A DNA stretch of 64,000 nt from Actinernus sp. WN-2022 (taxonomy: Eukaryota; Cnidaria; Anthozoa; Actiniaria; Actinernidae), in contig JAOWCC010000237.1 of assembly GCA_030867875.1 (NCBI GenBank), positions 8,480,713 through 8,544,712 on the forward strand. Direction: 5' to 3'. The translations under genes were made by a program, and so were the position numbers. How positions within the stretch are numbered: the stretch's first letter is position 1; each line of letters opens with the position of its first letter. Shown piece by piece: positions 45,835 through 57,867 of the stretch. The notes under the pieces were generated by a model, which saw only the letters and a list, made by a program, of their open reading frames with translations, was not told where the DNA came from and searched no databases.

Positions 45835-46374
45835 TTACAAGCCTACGGATTTGTCTCTCTTATCTTCGGGGACTCGAAAAGCCTGATTTACTGAGTCGGA
45901 GATAAACCCCAGGAATCGCACCGAGGTCGACGGCACAGATATAAGCGGCGGCTTCGGCGTGTTGGACGTTCGGGGGAAGGTTTGTCCAGGTTGGCCTACA
46001 TGGCGGTCGTCTATGTACTGTGAGATGGGTACTCCGTGCGACCGGGCCGCACTGGATACCACAAGACCAAGGTTATGATACAGATTCGCGCTTGCTTTCC
46101 ATCCGAATGGCAGAACACAGAATGTGAAAAAAAAAACAGTTCTCCCAGGATAAACAAAAATAGGTTTTTGAATCCGGGTGGAGCTTAACGTGCTGGTACC
46201 CCCTTTTATCGTCGAAATGTCTCGGGAATACGTACCTGGAAGATCGGGCAAATGGTCTAGTTTGAAAGGGAGATCCCGTATCCATAAATTGAGGAAACGC
46301 TCGTCGTGACAGAGCCTAGGTGCTTCCAGTTCACCAGCAACCTGCGCTGGTGGTAACTGTTGTGGAGCAGCCAT
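45835..46374 (-). pseudogene. Reverse transcriptase domain of the DIRS-like element
   Basis: CHDERFLNLWIRDLPFKLDH opens the domain, then FVYPGRTVFFFTFCVLPFGW and the catalytic loop SQYIDDRHVGQ, the form of the YxDD box usual in DIRS elements. A poly-A-like run near 46130 distorts the frame locally (VFFFTF), and the C-terminus changes frame near 45835. Confidence 0.8.
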
Positions 46375-46544
46375 AATCGCACTGGGCGAGGGACTCAGAG
46401 CTTGTGTTGGTGGCGAAATTGATAATCAAACTTAACTCTCCAACGTCGTGCGAGGTAATGCCACGAGGGATGTGTGGCGAGTTAATTTATACCGCTCTGA
46501 GCTAATTAATTATTCAGTGAGAATAGTATATTTAACATTGGACG

Positions 46545-47040
46545 ATTGTTCGCCGGCCGGTACTTGGTGGAGTGAATTTCTTGGCAAGTTGTTCGAGTTA
46601 GGACCACCATTCAGCGGAGGTTAATAGTCTGTTGACACTGGGAGAGTGTTAGCTGGCCGGTATTTGGTAGAGTGAATTTCGTGGCGGGATATTCAAGTTA
46701 TGTCCACCAGTCAGTTAAGTTTTAGTGTGTATTGACACGGGGCGAAGGTTAGCCGACCGTTACTTGATGAAATCAATCTCATGGCGAGTTGTTACAATTT
46801 GGCCACCGTTCGGAGTTTATATTATAGTTCCACACAGGACGAGGGTTCATCGGCGGGTATTTAATGGTATGAATGGTTATTCAAGTTAGAACCGCTACTC
46901 GCAGTTTATATTATATTTAGTCAAGAGGGTTCGCCGGCTGGTGCTTGGTCTTTTTCGAGGCGGAATACTCGACCACTGTTCAGAGGGTCCCGTAAAGAAT
47001 GTTGCCCCCGAGCGAGGGTCGACCGATTGTTACATGGTTT
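46545..47040. repeat. Six degenerate ~85-100-bp tandem units upstream of the DIRS-like ORFs
   Basis: Landmarks such as CGCCGGCCGGTACTTGG, AGCTGGCCGGTATTTGG, AGCCGACCGTTACTTG, CATCGGCGGGTATTT, CGCCGGCTGGTGCTTGG and CGACCGATTGTTACATGG begin at about 46551, 46651, 46751, 46849, 46932 and 47020. GTGAATTTCGTGGCG and CAAGTTA words follow each. Likely the 5' leader of the retroelement. Confidence 0.7.
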
Positions 47041-47893
47041 CCCTTTTTCCCTTATTTGTTTAGATTTATTCTGTGTGTACTTGTGTCGATATTATTTATG
47101 AGGTTACTCTCTTTAATGCGTGCGATGTTTTTCCGTTGCATACGAGTGGCTTCATTAGGGGAACGCAATTAGTTTGAATAGAAGGCGTAACGCCGTTAAT
47201 GGTCACGGCTCGTAATCCCTTGGATGTTCAACCTGTGAGATGACAGCTTTGACCCAGCAAGGAGGAGGAGGAGTGGATTTAGATACCCTTTTCAAGGCTG
47301 TCAGCACGCTAGCATGACTATTGCCTAACTAATAAAATAACAATTACTCCCTACTGATGAAGGTCTCGCTAAACATACTCATATGATTATTGGGGGCTGT
47401 GTGTTTATTGACATCACTTCACTGATATTAATAGGTGGCCGCTAGGGTTGTCCCTGAAATGTCCCCTTGGCATGGGTCGGTCCCTTCTCCTCCTCATACA
47501 ATTCGCCCTTACATGACCCAGTTCGTGGCAGTTATAGCAACGGATGGAACCGGGAGACTGGAAAACTGGTATGTCTCGTCTCAGGTCTAACGTTCCCCGA
47601 GCATGCCCTTTGCCACAATATCGAACACTTTCTCATGGTTCTTATCAAGGGAAGTAGGAGGCAGGTCTAGTCCCCCCTCAATGTTTCATAGACCAGACGG
47701 TAATATCCTTCTTTCTTATACCTGTTGTCATGCACAGCGTTCTTCAAGGAATCAATGAGCTCACTTGCCTATCTGTTAAATTCCGCCGATAGGCTAGGTT
47801 CATGATGCGCTTCAGGAGATTTTAATTGCCCTTAGTCAAGACGTTTCAACAATGCAACTGCTCAATCAACCATCCCTCTAGTGACTAAAGGGT
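47041..47893. other. Unrecognised sequence between DIRS leader and TTAA element
   Basis: No domain-bearing frame was found. It may include the upstream gag-like region of the DIRS element in decayed form. Confidence 0.4.
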
Positions 47894-47897
47894 TTAA
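47894..47897. repeat. TTAA target duplication, left
   Basis: TTAA directly precedes GAGCGGCCGTCTGTAAATAT; the matching TTAA is at 55422-55425. Confidence 0.75.
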
Positions 47898-49312
47898 GAG
47901 CGGCCGTCTGTAAATATCGCCTAAAGTGTTTAGGATGAGAAAAAATGAAATTCCTCAAACTTTCTCAGAATAATGGCCTGGGTGAGTGAGGCATATAAAT
48001 ATAACCTTTAGTTGAATCTGATTTTTATTTTCGCCAAACGGCGACAAAATCGGTTTTACGGCTCTTAGACCGGTTTTTAGGAGATCGATACCACACATCG
48101 TTAACGGCTCGCCTAAAAATGAAAATAGAAATTTATAGCAATACTGTGCAGCTAAATACAAAGAAAAGATAATGATTTCTATTTTCATGGGTTGTTTATT
48201 ACAAATTAAATATTTTATCAATTTTTCATTATTGTGTTAATTTTAGACATTTTTGGTACGCAAAATAATGACCAAATTGAGAAGCCAAAATCTCCAATGA
48301 TACATGACCTGGCTATATTAGAGTATAACCTAGCGAAAGAGCAATGTTTCTTCTTCAAATACACGCAATAAATTTTTTGGGCAATTAAAACTACGAATTT
48401 TCAGGGCACCAAACGCAAGTGGTACTGACGTAAAAATACTCTCTTTTCTCACAGCGTTCGAATGCACAGAATCTAAGATGAACAGAGGGAAAAAATATTA
48501 TATCAACTTCTATCAGGTTAAATTTAACACTAAAGAAGCCTGAGTACTTTCAGATAGATTATATGTCGGTTTCTACCAATTATGTACAAAATCAGTGGCT
48601 TTTAGCGGTATTTTTGCGATGACATATTGTTGAATCTTTACTCATGCCGGAGCGCTGACAACTTTCAATTGATAGACTACCTTTATGAGACTTCTAAGTC
48701 AATCCGAATGATCTACAGTTGAACTATTCACTGTTAGGAATGTTAAAAAGTAATTGTAATGGCTTAATATGTACCTTTTATGTGGTTTTGTAGAGAATCG
48801 GTAGTATAACTAGAGGTTGTCAAATGCAAGACTGCCGTAGTTCAACTGTCAACAGCTGAGATTGCGTTACACACAGGAAGCCCGCTTTATCAGGAAATAC
48901 GAACGCGTAATATAACTATATATGGACTTTTGGTTTACGTTCCGATCCGGGAAACTAGTTATATTTTATATAGGATCTCAGTATCACTGGATTTATTTTT
49001 TGTCTTTGAGTTTGGTCGCCAATTGAAATCAAAGCTTCACGTAACCTTATCTCCCTTAGGGGGGAGACGGGGGTACTTATGTTATGTCTCTTGACTCTTT
49101 TCGGTATGACCAGTTGGCGAGCCCGACCGATTATTATAATTCGCAACCCAAGTACGGTTCTGAAGCAAAAATGTAGCAATCGGTTAGACTTTTTTTCTCT
49201 AAATTTTGGAAAAAAGTGTTTTATAGCTACTTTCCGCACACCTGGTCAGGTTCCGAAGCTGACGCCGGCCGCATAATAATCTCTCGGGAGTTCTAAAACG
49301 GCAATTACGTAT

Positions 49313-49474
49313 ATTCAATCTTTTCACCCAGTGGCCATCTTGGATCGAAAGCGAGAAAATCAGTTTTGTTTTTAGTAACGCTATAACCTCGCACTGAGGG
49401 GTATTAGAACGAGTTTAGCCAAGCAAAACCTCGCATTGGATCCAATATGGCCACCGAGTGAAAAAAACGTGAAT
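49313..49474. repeat. Second copy of the GGTGGCCATCTTGGAT palindromic MITE
   Basis: ATTCAATCTTTTCACCCAGT with GGCCATCTTGGATCGAAAGC on the left; GGATCCAATATGGCCACCGA with GTGAAAAAAACGTGAAT on the right. Related to 45034-45202 but more diverged. Confidence 0.7.
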
Positions 49475-52400
49475 GCAACCGCGTTATTTATGGTTCGGTT
49501 TCCGTGAGTTTACTTTTCGCTTGCCTATCACAAGCGTAATTTTATGATTAATGGTGTTGTAGCCATGGCCATGTAGGTTGACCAAACAAGAGAAGTTAAT
49601 GTATCTATCAATTCCAAATCTGCCCCCCCCCCGGTATACGTGTAGCATTTGGCCGCGCAGTCTGTCCCAGGTACCAGCAAATAATAGTTTGGGTGGTGAA
49701 TAGCCCACGGTTCGATATATGTTTCACTTATCACGCACAAAGGTTTCAACATGTGTCTCCGGGGTAAATTAAATATATTATATTATTTGAACAAAGAATA
49801 AAATTAATTTAATTACCCTGGAGCATCATTATACTGAAACCTTTGTGTGTGACGAGTGGAGCATATATTGAAAGTGGTGTATTGGTGAAAGAGAGTCAAG
49901 GTTGCGGATTTTACATCAATATTTATTAGAGATTTGCACTCGTTCGTAAGCCCCACGGTTAGGTATTTGCAAAGCTCTGATTCCCAAAAGTCAAATGCTC
50001 CACAAATGGGGGGGGGGGGGGGAGGGGAGGAGTGGGCAGGTTTGGAATTGCTAGAGAGATAACGAGTCATACTTTATAAAGCCCGGTTTACCATAGGATC
50101 TTTACGATCGCAGTGATCGCAGCGATCATAGATAGCGATCGTAACGATCTACATATGGAAACCGATCTATATTTCTATCCTGCCGATTGTACAATCCATG
50201 GAGCCCGTGGGAGGAGGACTGTGTGGCGGTTATGATTTCCGGGTACGAGTTTTTCACAAAAAGACAGGTTATAGACGACTCCGAATAATAAAACATAAAT
50301 CCGGGTTCGTTTTCACAATAACTTGGAAAATCGGGTTTTGGAACTATACTTTCTCTGAAAACCGGATCTGGATCGGACCCCATGGCGACACATACGTACG
50401 TACCCGTATTGTGATTAATATATTGTTCACATATCTGACTGATTTATTTAGCATAGTGACCGGATTTCGAATTTACCATGGCCAGATGAGCCACCATATT
50501 ACATGCATTAAGATCGAAGGTCTAGTCGTTGTCGATGCCATATGCATCATACAAAATGTCTCTAAAAGTAAACTACATCTGAATGCGACAATTTCTATTG
50601 AATAGAAAATGGGAAGAACTAAATATCCTAAAACAATATGTAGCCTTCGAAAGCACTAAACTGAGCATAAAACAGACTGAATGAATCAAGTTGTGACAAC
50701 CCCTGAGTTCGTACCCGACTAGTTATTCTTCATCAATAGTAGATACATTACTTTGCTATTTTAAAAAGGGACGCTTATTTATGTTTAGACTCTGCCAAAA
50801 TGGTATAGATAGCAGCCGATGCGGTCAACAGACATTCTTCTCAGTCTATTATTCTCAGTCTTCTGAGCCTTACACGGATTACTATTGTGGTCAACTTCAT
50901 TCTTATGTTGTCCCCTTAAATTATTTTAATTAGAATTCAATAAAAAGGGTACAGCCATGGCCACATAACGGACTCCCATGCTCTATACCAACGCGTATAC
51001 CGTACAGTTATGGTGTCAGTTATTTCTAGCCAACACATCTACGTTTTTCACACACCTCTACCATTTAATTAATTTTGCACGTGCTACCCTTCCCCCATCC
51101 CGGATATTTCCATGCCTGGTATTAAAACAGCTGATTGATAGTAAACTTGCTGAATTTGATAATCTCTCGCGAACCCAAAAGACTCAATATTGATGGAAAC
51201 TTGCAAGAATATTGACTTACATTGTAGGTAAGGTACCAAAGAACTTAAACAGATGTCGCATTTATGATTGGTAAATGATAGATGACATACAGTGGCGGAT
51301 CCAGGGAGAGGGTTCCCCCTTACTCCTGGATATCACTCAGAAATGAATAGCTAAATACATATTTCAATGTATGCTACTCAGACATGAAAAATTATCATAG
51401 AAATATCATATGAAACCTGTTACATATTGTAAGTATAGTTCTCTAGTATGACACTATTATTTTGCACCCTCCCCCCCCCCCCCCCCCTATGACTCGCTTA
51501 ACCCACCTTTTACAAAATCCTGGATCCGTCCCTGAATGAGTTGTCTTCTTCATCAGTAGTGGATGACTCTAGATCGGCTAAAAAAACGCAAAACGATCCC
51601 ACAAGCGCTTAGATAGAACGAAGAACAGAATACTAAGTCCTAAGCGCCTTCGGTACATTTTTGCGGTCTTTTTGGGCAGAACTTGAACATAAATCAACAT
51701 CTCTTAACATCAAAGTAATATATTCACTGCTGATAAAGACTGAATAGCTACTTCCAGAAAAATACTTCTATACTACTACTAGTACTGCTTGGCACATGAT
51801 ACACTTTTCCTCCTACAGTCGGTGCCTGCATTCTCCAGCGTGTTTAGCGAAACAAATCATACTTTAGACATAAACAGGCCGACCATTACCCGTATCGTTA
51901 TCGTTTATTTTTAGATTTTATATATAATGCCATACGTATTGTTTGCTTTCATCGCGAATGTAGGCTGGTTTTCATTTGATCGTTCGCTGCGATCGCTGTA
52001 AAGGTGAGTCGGCTTTAGGGACCGGACATTATTTAGCGGTAGGGGGGTGGGAGGGGGGGTGGGGCTATTAGTTCTGCATTGTGGCTTGCCCAAATAAATG
52101 TGACCTTGCAGTTCTCTGGTCTCACAAAATAATGACCCTCCCCTTAGATAAGCCTATAAATATATCGGCGATCGTAGTGGTAACATGGAATCTACTCTCA
52201 AGCGGTCATAGCGATTACGATCGCCAGGATATAATTTATTGTTGTACCCGATAGTTCGGTTCAGTTCCATTTGATAGCAAGATATAATCGCTACGATTGA
52301 CAAGTACTTTTTTTCAGCGGTCGCTGCGATCGGAGAAACGGGCATATGGGATATAATTTAGCATGGGGAGTGTCATACATTTTCAAACCCCCCAAAATAG

Positions 52401-52694
52401 AGGGTCGTAAAAAAGGGTTGGCTGTAGGGGGAAGGGCAAAATATTTCATACGTATTGGTAGGGTTATATATTTTTAGACTTTTCATTTCATTCTCCATAA
52501 CGTATGGTACGGACCTCGTACTCAGATAATGAGAGGTAGATACTTGTGACTTCCGGCACTCTTTTCTTCGACATTTTGGAAAAAGAGTTCTGACAGTCTT
52601 ATAGCTACTTTCCGCACACCTTGTCGACGCCGCACAAGTACCCTCCATCTCCCAGCAATTGTAACATATCGATTGCGGCGTCCAATATACAGTT
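49475..52694. other. Interior of the TTAA element, no gene recognised
   Basis: Contains G/C homopolymers near 49625, 50010 and 51475 and clusters of GCGATCG/CGATCGC words around 50105-50160, 51975 and 52165-52335. Frames here (for example 50198-50605) show no domain. Confidence 0.45.
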
Positions 52695-52962
52695 TGAAAC
52701 TCAAAGACAAAAATAAAAGCCAAATCCAGTTACACTGAGATCCTATATCGAATATAACTAGTTCCCCGGATCGGAACTGATGTAAATCAGAAATCCACAG
52801 TTATAGATTTCTTCGTAAACACGTTGTTCATTTGTTCCGAAAAAGCGGGCTTCCTGTGTGTAACGCAATTTCAGCTGTTGACAGTTGAACTACGGCAGAC
52901 CTGTTTATAAAGCTACCAATTCTCTACGAAACCACATGAAAGGTACATATTAAGCCATAACA

Positions 52963-54564
52963 AGAGCCCATCTGGGCTTACACTCGGGCCACATGAGATT
53001 GAAGATCAAATACACTTTCATTTGAAATCCTCTTAGTAATAACCAAAGTGAAGAATTATTAGCTGAATTTAGCAGTCTTTAGGAGTGGCCGGTAGCGCGG
53101 TGACTTTCATTCTCTGCTCCCCTAGTATATATGTAATTTAATATTTTTATCGTATGTTGACCTTTTAATTGAAACACTCTACTTATTCGTTGAACACACT
53201 GCATTTGAGCAGGCATATATTCATTGTTTTGAACCCGATAATTAACCGTACTACCGTGCTTCATGGTCCCTTTCTTTAGTAGTGGGTTGTCGGTCAGGTG
53301 ATTGTAAACTCTCGTCATTTAGCACAGAAAATGTATTCTGATGAATAGGGATCGGGTTGTCATGTAAGAAAGATGGCTCTTGAACAAACTGATTCGTTGC
53401 TAAAGCTTTAGTAGGTTGGGTAGTCTCGGAACACTGGAGACCTTGGTCTTTCATTGTCTTCTTTTTTGTATTCTTGATTATTTTTTTTAAGTTTGAAAGT
53501 CGGATCTCAGCTTTATTATAAATATCCGCTTTCAACTCGCCATTTTCAACTTCTAGGTCAATAATATGTGATGACAGCATCTTGATTTCGGTCTTGTATA
53601 TATTATCTTGCTGCACTAATTTGTCTTCCAAATGACTGAGTTTCGTTTTGATGTGACGAGAGTAAGAATTCATTACGCATACAGTTAGGTCAGCCTCCAT
53701 GTTACAAATCAAGGTCATTAAATCAGCGAGAGAGTTCTTATTGCGGGCTAACAAATATCCCCGTGAAGAATCTCAAGAATTCCGTCTCTTCCGGTTTGAA
53801 TTTGACTCATGTGTATGTTGCTTTTGGAGTTTCGAGGATATGTTGATACAAAACTACAGGCTCTTGGGGGTTTTCATTGACTTGTGAACATGCAGGCTCT
53901 GTAACTTGTTTTGTTTTCTTAGTATAACATAAAGTGTTAAACATGTTCATGTTCTCAAGCCTGTCGCGCGTGGCCTCTGTTTCTTCATTCATTAAGTGCT
54001 CTACTTTCATCTGTAATCTGGAAAACTCTATCTTTGCCCATGCCTTGGCACATAACTATTCCTGTTGTTAAGTAGACGTGGATGATTATAAGTAAAATCC
54101 TTCGACAGCTTGTACCGTTTCCGCTAGGTCAATATCCTCGCTGGAACGAAATAACTTGATCTCGATACTCTCTGATCCAACTTACGGTAAATTTAAATCT
54201 CTTGACAGTTTTTAAGAGACTCATAACATTGGTCTTGAAGTGCCTTCACCCTCCGACAATAGCGCCAGTTGAAATATCCTGAGCCTGTTGGAAGGCTTTC
54301 GCACGAGTGAAGTTAAATAAAACATTAAACTGGCTTACATTTGAGAGCCAGTTAGAGAGAAAGTTCCTCGCGGGTCTTCCGCCATCTTACTTTACTGTAT
54401 TAAATTATGTAAATAAATTAACCTGGCGATTGTTGCGTGACCAGCACAGTGCAATCTGATTGGTGTGAATTTGACCTTTAACGCATGCGCAGAAATTTTG
54501 CGACACCCAACAAAAAGAACGGCTTGCATTTTAAGACTCGGTGCTGCCACAGGCAGCCCGAGTA
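52963..54564. mobile_element. 1.6-kb insertion splitting the right arm of the TTAA element
   Basis: The left arm is continuous across AAAAGTAATTGTAATGGCTT. In the right arm the matching bases are separated by this block. The block begins AAGAGCCCATCTGGGCTTAC and ends GGCAGCCCGAGTAAT, each with a small local palindrome. It contains a coiled-coil frame on the minus strand. The class is unknown. Confidence 0.6.
53251..54010 (-). pseudogene. Coiled-coil protein frame inside the 1.6-kb insertion
   Basis: Two overlapping frames (54010-53807 and 53754-53251) encode a mainly helical, charged protein. The second part shows heptads (IKTKLSHLEDKLVQQDNIYK, IKMLSSHIIDLEVENGELKA) and a basic end (KKIIKNTKKKTMK). 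No enzyme motif. A frame change separates them. It could be an ORF1-like RNA-binding protein of a retroelement, which is inference only. Confidence 0.4.
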
Positions 54565-55421
54565 ATAATTACTTTTAACATTCCTAACAGTGAATAGTTC
54601 AACTGTAGATCATTCGGATTGACTTAGAAGTCAGTATCAATTGAAAGTTGTTGGGGGTTCGGCATGAGTAAAGATTCAACAATATGTCATCGCAAAAATA
54701 CCGCTAAAAGCCACTGATTTTGTACATAATTGGTAGAAACCGATATATAATCTATCTGAAAGTACCCAGGCTTCTTTAGTATTAAATTTAACCTGATAGA
54801 AGTTGATATAATATTTTTTCCCTCTGTTCATCTCTGATTCTGTGCATTCGAACGCTGCGAGAAAAGAGAGTATTCTCACGTCGGTGTCACTTGCGTTTGA
54901 TGCCCTGAAAATTCGTAGTTTTAATTGCCCAAAAATTTTATTGCATGTATTTGAAGAAGAAACATTGCTCTTTCGCTAGGTTATACTCTAATACAGCCAG
55001 GTCATGTATCATTGGAGATTTTAGCTTCTCAATTTGGTCATTATTTTGCGTACCAAAAATGTCTAAAATTAACACAATAATGAAAAATTGCTAAAATATT
55101 TAATTTGTAACCAAATTAAATAAACAACCCATGAAAAGAGAAATCATTATCTTTTCTTTGTACTTAGCTGCACAGTATTGCTATAAATTTCTATTTTCAT
55201 TTTTAGGCGAGCCGTTAACGATGTGTGGTATCGATCTCCTAAAAACCGGTCTAAGAGCCGTAAAACCGATTTTGTCGCCGTTTGGCGAAAATAAAAATCA
55301 GATTCAACTAAAGGTTATATTTATATGAATCACTCACCCAGGCCATTATTCTGAGAAAGTTTGAGGAATTTCATTTTTTCTCATCCTAAACACTTTAGGC
55401 GATATTTACAGACGGCCGCTC

Positions 55422-55425
55422 TTAA
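55422..55425. repeat. TTAA target duplication, right
   Basis: Follows the inverse terminus ACGGCCGCTC directly. Confidence 0.75.
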
Positions 55426-55649
55426 GTGTAGCCATTTATTTTTCTCTGCCCGATTATTTATTAGGGAACGGTGAAGGCTTCTCCTGGTTATGGGAGCACA
55501 ATGATAATTCTGAACAAGTCATTAATGCTAGTAACGAGCAGAGGTCTATCAGATGGTTAAACTATTCACAACACTCGTAATGAGATGCGAAGATGAAATA
55601 AGGTACAATAACGCTCCATTAGCGCTAGGTGTGCATATGCACGGCGGTT

Positions 55650-55790
55650 ACGCCATAGGGATGGCAATAAATACGGTGAAAACACTGTACTTTGGCTCAG
55701 TTCTTTCCAATTCCAGCGGAGAAGCGAACCGAAGAACGACCCACCCACCCACCCTCGTACCATTCGTGCGGTTCGTATCCTATCCACAGT
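55650..55790 (+). repeat. Repeat copy 2 (partner at 43535-43690)
   Basis: Same order of words as copy 1, followed by CCCACCCACCC and a TTCGTGCGGTTCG hairpin half. The copies bracket the DIRS-like and TTAA elements. Confidence 0.6.
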
Positions 55791-55799
55791 CAACCCAAC

Positions 55800-57580
55800 C
55801 CAGCTTGACCTAGACCGCTGGATCAATATTTCCCCATACCTTAAATCAACTGAGTATGGAGTACCACTGTTGTAGAATAAAATACTATAATCAGCATTTT
55901 CACATACACGAATCGTCACGATCTTCGTAAAATTCGACTTGAAAAACCCTAAAAGCAACAGTAAAATAACAGTTGTCACGTACGTCATCTTCGTTCTGAG
56001 CCCTTCAATTTACAAAAAATATTGTCAATTCAGTACTAAATGCAAATTAGACACGGTTATCTAGCGAGTATTGGGGCCCTGTGTCATGTTCGTGGGGTCC
56101 TGAATTTAGCTGTCATCTGGTGATTTTCATTAGTTATTCAGTGTTGTATCCAGTGTCATTTTGTAACATGTTTCATTTTGGACACATAAAAATCATGCAA
56201 AGGGATATTTTTGGACGCAACCCATTGGCTTAAAATTATGTAAGTTTATTAGTTTATCCCTTACAAACCACCCATTTTGCCACAAAATCATTGTTAAAAT
56301 TTGTGGAAAAATAACTTCTCAAAGTTAGGTGTACGTGGCTTATGGGCAAGTAATTTCCAAAAACGTTCCGAAATGTACTCCCAACTGGAAAAACGTGGAT
56401 CTTCGCCTCGTTATCTGCCATGTTGGAGCCTTCAAATATTGTGGTTGGTCAGCGGTCTACATAAGAGTACATCACGATATACCTTATATGAAGTACATGT
56501 ATGTACCACATTCAAGATGACGTCCAAAAACCGAAAGGACAAAGAGATTCATGACTTTACCTTTGATTTGTCTGTATTTTTGTCAGGTTAATAAACTATA
56601 AATGTCATAGAACTACGTAAGACTTTCTCAAGTCATATTGGATCATTTAAGGGGATTTGAGATCCAGAAACTGCCAAAACGTTTCTCCAAACTTGACTTG
56701 GGAAAGCGTTTTTCAAAACTAATGAATAGTTAATCGTGAATGTACTCCTGGAATTCTTGTTTGGACCCCCAAATTTCAGGCTTGGGTGGATACAACACTG
56801 GCTATTGTACACGTTTAGGTTTACCTCTGGATATTGATTTTCATTTTGCTATGGAACAGCTCATTTATTTAACCCGAGTTTCACCATACGTAAGTTAAAA
56901 TTTACAATTCACAACACTGAACCCAGTTCTGCTCATCCTGTACACCGTACGTAATTTATTTTAATCTTACAGTTTCACCGTTGGGTCGAATCGACTACGA
57001 GTTGGGACAACAACTGTATTTCAACTACGGCACAGAGTTAAACTACTGCCTCTGACTGTTAAAGATCGATACCGTTTAATACTAAGACTGACATGTTCAA
57101 TGTTCACCTAAATATACAATAACTTGTAATGTCTCGTAGATAACCTGACAACGAGATACCTAGCGCTTAGCACGCGTGAGAAAGCAGATATGGCCAATTC
57201 AGAATGTCCCCCAAAATACGCGACAAAACATCGCAAACTAAATAAAATACACAACTCACTTTTTAAGTCCTAATATACTAAACGCTAAAATAATTCAAGG
57301 ATTGTACAAGGATGACATGATTACCTGCAAATAATACAAATATTTCTTCTTGGTTAAAAGGAGAACGCAACAACACCACCAGAAGTAGAGTAGTCGTTGC
57401 CCAACTATAACGCCCGCATAGCTTGCAGGGACATTCACATAATCTGGCTACTGCGCATGGTCAAGCCATGGTCAAGGTTAAAACCGCGCGATACAGGAAG
57501 CCCATTCCGAAAAAAGTGGATAAAGAAATAAAAATGTTAAGCGAATATTATTATTATTTAGGTCTGCGCAACAAAATGGT
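55800..57580. other. No gene recognised
   Basis: Several frames of 60-100 codons have no motif, splice context or domain. Composition is ordinary AT-rich DNA. Confidence 0.4.
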
Positions 57581-57587
57581 TTAATCT

Positions 57588-57697
57588 CGCTCTTCGCTCA
57601 TTGATATACCAGCGTGATTTGGATGCATAAAGAAAAGACAACACTGTTCGTGGCGGTAAATGCGATAGCGTGATAAGGCTGGCGTGACGACGTTTTG
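57588..57697 (+). repeat. Direct repeat, left copy, flanking the Crypton-like region
   Basis: CGCTCTTCGCTCATTGATAT, then ACCAGCGTGATTTGGATGCA, GACAACACTGTTCGTGGCGG and GCGATAGCGTGATAAGGC. Matches 60842-60957 with scattered differences and a small indel. Confidence 0.7.
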
Positions 57698-57867
57698 CGC
57701 TCAAGATGTTACCTAACACTGTAACCGTTACCTTGGCCTTTAAAGCCTCACTCATCTCCAGCACGCCAGTGCTGGACCGGATAAGGGTATTGGCATCACA
57801 GGCCTTGACCTTTTAAGACCTCGCATATCTCCCCAGCACTCTGCGTGCTGGATCGGACAAGGTTAGT

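Larger units (their letters stand above)
44109..46374 (-). mobile_element. DIRS-like tyrosine-recombinase retroelement (RT, RNase H, YR)
   Basis: Read on the minus strand: reverse transcriptase (46374-45835), connection and RNase H (45813-45122), then tyrosine recombinase (about 45049-44227). This order and the recombinase in place of an integrase define DIRS/Ngaro-type elements. Frames are broken in several places and a MITE is inserted. The termini were not resolved; diagnostic split repeats were not found with confidence. Confidence 0.8.
47898..55421. mobile_element. 7.5-kb TTAA-flanked element with ~1.1-kb inverted arms
   Basis: GAGCGGCCGTCTGTAAATAT starts the left end; its inverse ends the right, and each is flanked by TTAA. 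The left arm runs to about 49014. The right arm is 54565-55421 plus 52695-52962, divided by a 1.6-kb insertion. TTAA duplications are known for piggyBac and Kolobok-type transposons. The termini do not start CCC, so Kolobok-like is favoured, but no transposase was found inside. A third copy of one end is at 11294-12050. Confidence 0.75.

Noticed and set aside
55131..55328. Open frame within the TTAA element's arm
   Set aside because: Lies wholly in terminal repeat sequence and is not kept open in the other two copies.
55566..55988. Minus-strand 140-codon frame with a hydrophobic N-terminus resembling a signal peptide
   Set aside because: Overlaps the dispersed repeat shared with 43535-43690 and shows no domain or splice support.
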